This document shows, piece after piece, positions 13,952-15,942 of a stretch of DNA of 15,942 bases (the stretch's first letter is position 1; each line of letters begins with the position of its first letter). Location: NCBI GenBank assembly GCA_964579675.1, contig CAZOIA010000129.1, positions 1 to 15,942 on the forward strand, given 5' to 3'. Under the pieces are notes generated by a model, which saw nothing but the letters and a program-made list of their open reading frames with translations, did no database searches and was not told where the DNA came from. Position numbers and translations under genes: made by a program. Source of the DNA: CAZOIA01 sp964579675 (GTDB taxonomy: Bacteria > Planctomycetota > Phycisphaerae > UBA1845 > PWPN01).

Positions 13952-15148
13952 GTGTCTTGCCCGCCCCATACCGCCAACGGTCCCTGGTCGTGGCAGCGGT
14001 GGGAGAGGGCGAGAAAGAAGTGGACTTCTACCCCCACGGAGAAGCTGAACAGGTCTGAGGCCGAGCAGTGGGTCTACCAGCAGGCCGCCACACAGACCCA
14101 GGACCGCTTCCGATTTCAGGGCGTTACCATTCTGTTCTCCACTGTCGCCGACGAGCACCTCGCCGCCAGGAAGGCTGGTCGTGGAATCAAACGACTTCGC
14201 CCCGAAAGCCTTAGAAAACTGAAAACTGCCATCAACGCTTTCAAGACATTCGTCGGTGCAGGCTACGACGTGCTGGCCGTTGACCAAGTGGATGCCGTCA
14301 TGTTGAGAGACTTCCTCCAGCACGAATCTCAGTGCCTCTCGACCGACGCCTCCAACCGCAATCTCAACTTCATCGTTCAGATTCTCCAATTTGCTCAGAA
14401 GCAGCACTATCTGCTCCGTGTCCCCAAAGTGGAACGCGCCCTCCACATTGACGCCGATCAGGATGACGACGATGGCATTCAGGGTTGGCCCTGCCCAACG
14501 CCCGAAGAAACCAGGCTCATCCTGGCCAATATATCCCCCAACCTGATCGGCACAGGCGAGCGTGTCTATAACGGCAGTGAGAGGGGTCGTCCTGTCTACG
14601 TGGGCATCAATGCCAACGACTACTCCGACCTGTATGCCTCGATCTGTCTGACCGGCATTAGGATTGGGGAAGCGATCTTCCTGACCTGGGCGGATGTGAA
14701 TCTGGTTCAGAAGGTCATTCTGATTCGGGCGGGAAAGAAGAATGGAAGGTGGTGGCAGCCAAAGACCAAGCTGTCTATCCGCAGGATTGCCATCGTGCCG
14801 GAGTTGGAAGTGATCCTGAAGCGCTTGCGCCTCAACAACCGGAAGAAGGAATGGGTCTTCGAGACCAAGAGGGGAACTCAGGTTCATCCGCATAACGTCG
14901 CCAAGCGTTTCAGGGAGATCTGTGACGAACTCGGTTTCGAGAAGCACTACGTGGTTCACAGCCTGCGGAAGTATTGGGCATCGACGGTGGCGCAGTAGGG
15001 GCTTGACTGGAAGCTGATGATCAAGATGTTCGGGCACTCGGATTTCGAGGTGATTCTGAGCACGTATTACGCTCAGAACGACGATGCCCGTTTGGTGGCC
15101 GAGGCCAGCAAGATCGACTTCGGGCTGGGACTGCCGAGAACCGCTTGA
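13952..15148 (+). pseudogene. Tyrosine recombinase interrupted by an in-frame amber codon
   Basis: The frame encodes a phage-integrase-family recombinase. A SAM-like core-binding domain spans about 50-155. The catalytic domain has Arg237 (LTGIRIGEAIFLTW), Lys273 (KTKLSIRRIAIV) and the HxxR box His336/Arg339 (VVHSLRKYWAS). A TAG at 14996-14998 (codon 349) then interrupts it. The same frame continues without a break as GLDWKLMIKMFGHSDFEVIL and STYYAQ, supplying the GH motif (His362) and the catalytic Tyr373, to a TGA at 15146-15148. The stop therefore removes the nucleophile and the shortened protein should be inactive. Everything else is in frame, so this looks like one recent point mutation, or amber read-through. 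The N-terminus is uncertain: the GTG at 13952 has no clear ribosome site and residues 1-45 look atypical. Confidence 0.85.
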
Positions 15149-15340
15149 TCTCTCTTCGTCAGTTGATTTCGTTGTAGCTATTGGCATAGGCGGCGGTAAC
15201 CGTCCTTGAGTCGAGGTTCGCGACGAGCCTTCTCATGAGGAAGGAAATCGGCTGCGCCTCGGACGCCCGACAACTTGTTCAGGACGATGATCGAACTCAC
15301 AACGCTCGCTAACGCTTGAACGTCCGGCGTGTCTACATCA
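15149..15340. other. Intergenic stretch after the recombinase
   Basis: I see no gene, tRNA or convincing promoter in these 190 nt. Confidence 0.3.
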
Positions 15341-15363
15341 GAGACGGATGATGCATCCGTCTC
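15341..15363 (+). promoter_or_regulatory. Perfect 10-bp hairpin upstream of a small gene
   Basis: GAGACGGATG pairs exactly with CATCCGTCTC around a 3-nt ATG loop. It ends 30 nt before the start codon of the next gene and 17 nt before its ribosome site. As there is no T-run, a leader structure or a dimeric operator is more likely than a terminator. Confidence 0.5.
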
Positions 15364-15393
15364 GCATTGGTCTTAAGTCAGGAGTCACATACC

Positions 15394-15702
15394 ATGAGGA
15401 ACCAAGGCGTCCAAGGAATGCTTGTTGCCGTCGTCATGCTTCTGCTGCTGAACCTGGCTGCCCAGTTCAGCATGAGTTCGGCGAAGGAACAGGCGACTGC
15501 CCAGGGTCGTGTTGTGGGGATAACGTCGGCCTTGCGGGGTGATACGCTCTTTCTCTTCCGAACGTTCGAGGATGGGCGGACGGAGGCGATGTCCACCCAG
15601 TTCGACATTAACCCGGTAGAAAGAAGCGGTCCTCTGGTTCTGAAACCAGCAGAGTCATGGTCACCGTTGCAGGTGAAGGACACGAATAGCAAGCCCGGGT
15701 AG
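15394..15702 (+). CDS. Small membrane-anchored or exported hypothetical protein
   Basis: I do not recognise this 102-residue protein. Residues 9-32 are a strongly hydrophobic span (MLVAVVMLLLLNLAAQ) followed by Ser/Ala-rich sequence, so it is either a signal peptide or a single N-terminal anchor. The remaining 70 residues are polar and strand-like (GRVVGITSALRGDTLFLFRT, then DGRTEAMSTQFDI) with no cysteine and no known motif. The ATG at 15394 is chosen because GGAG at 15381-15384 is nine bases upstream; an upstream in-frame TTG at 15367 would include the ribosome site. A perfect hairpin lies directly upstream. There is no operon partner in the window. Confidence 0.65.
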   Translation: MRNQGVQGMLVAVVMLLLLNLAAQFSMSSAKEQATAQGRVVGITSALRGDTLFLFRTFEDGRTEAMSTQFDINPVERSGPLVLKPAESWSPLQVKDTNSKPG

Positions 15703-15828
15703 TTCGTCTCGTCCCCCTTTCTTACACATGGAAACGCGGCAGTGAAGCGGGAGAAGCATGGACGCCCGCCAGACCCCGGACGGCCCCGTTCCTGATCAAC
15801 CCAAACGTCTCCCGACCGACCTCCCGCA

Positions 15829-15850
15829 ATCTGGCGGTTATCTGGCGGTT
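15829..15850 (+). repeat. Tandem 11-bp duplication
   Basis: ATCTGGCGGTT occurs twice back to back. The surrounding 15703-15942 region shows no convincing gene; an AGGACTTA at 15875-15882 recalls the half-site at 6165-6172. Confidence 0.5.
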
Positions 15851-15942
15851 TGAGTGTAACTAAAGGCAACGAAAAGGACTTACAGCGATCGTAGCCGTTC
15901 ACAGATTTCTGGCCATCCCCGCACGTTCGCCTGGCGTGCAGT

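Noticed and set aside
13916..15187. 423-codon minus-strand frame covering the recombinase
   Set aside because: It is antisense to a gene with a clear set of tyrosine-recombinase catalytic residues; the antisense product has no recognisable motif. Its length follows from codon bias.
1..15942. CRISPR arrays, tRNA and rRNA genes
   Set aside because: No regularly spaced direct repeats, cloverleaf with a T-loop, or rRNA-like conserved sequence was found by eye.

Overview
The window is GC-rich, mostly bacterial coding DNA. IS66-type transposase genes, a winged-helix regulator paired with a membrane protein, and the style of the RND efflux proteins suggest Planctomycetota or a related lineage. That placement comes from remembered family resemblance only; there is no rRNA or tRNA to anchor it. 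The content looks accessory: mobile-element remains, broken genes and self-contained resistance or stress modules.

Layout. (1) 231-3519 is an IS66-family element with matching terminal inverted repeats, tnpA, tnpB and an internally deleted tnpC. Between tnpB and tnpC sits a two-gene passenger cassette (six-TM membrane protein plus HTH_34-type winged-helix protein) behind a near-consensus sigma70 promoter. (2) 3520-3857 (minus) is the remnant of a tyrosine recombinase, frameshifted at an A8 run and cut off at the IS66 end. (3) 3901-5838 (minus) is an oxidative-stress unit: a PerR-like Fur-family regulator followed by a monofunctional haem catalase, with the same GGTCCAGA-centred motif upstream of both genes. 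(4) 6283-6945 (plus) encodes an apparently exported, acidic, cysteine-rich repeat protein that I do not recognise. (5) About 7126-7500 holds a frameshifted beta-repeat-like pseudogene. (6) 7711-13792 (plus) is a complete tripartite RND efflux operon: outer-membrane lipoprotein channel, periplasmic adaptor, inner-membrane pump. (7) 13952-15148 (plus) is a tyrosine recombinase with an in-frame amber codon just before the catalytic-tyrosine segment, preceded by two inverted repeats. (8) 15394-15702 is a small membrane-anchored or exported hypothetical protein behind a perfect 10-bp hairpin.

How they work together. The regulator and catalase form an autoregulated peroxide-defence pair. The three efflux genes would assemble into one envelope-spanning pump. 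The IS66 element can no longer move itself because its transposase lacks the central region, and both tyrosine recombinases are broken, so the region looks like an old accumulation of mobile DNA. The strongest candidates for something undescribed are the cysteine-rich repeat protein and the passenger cassette inside the IS66 element.
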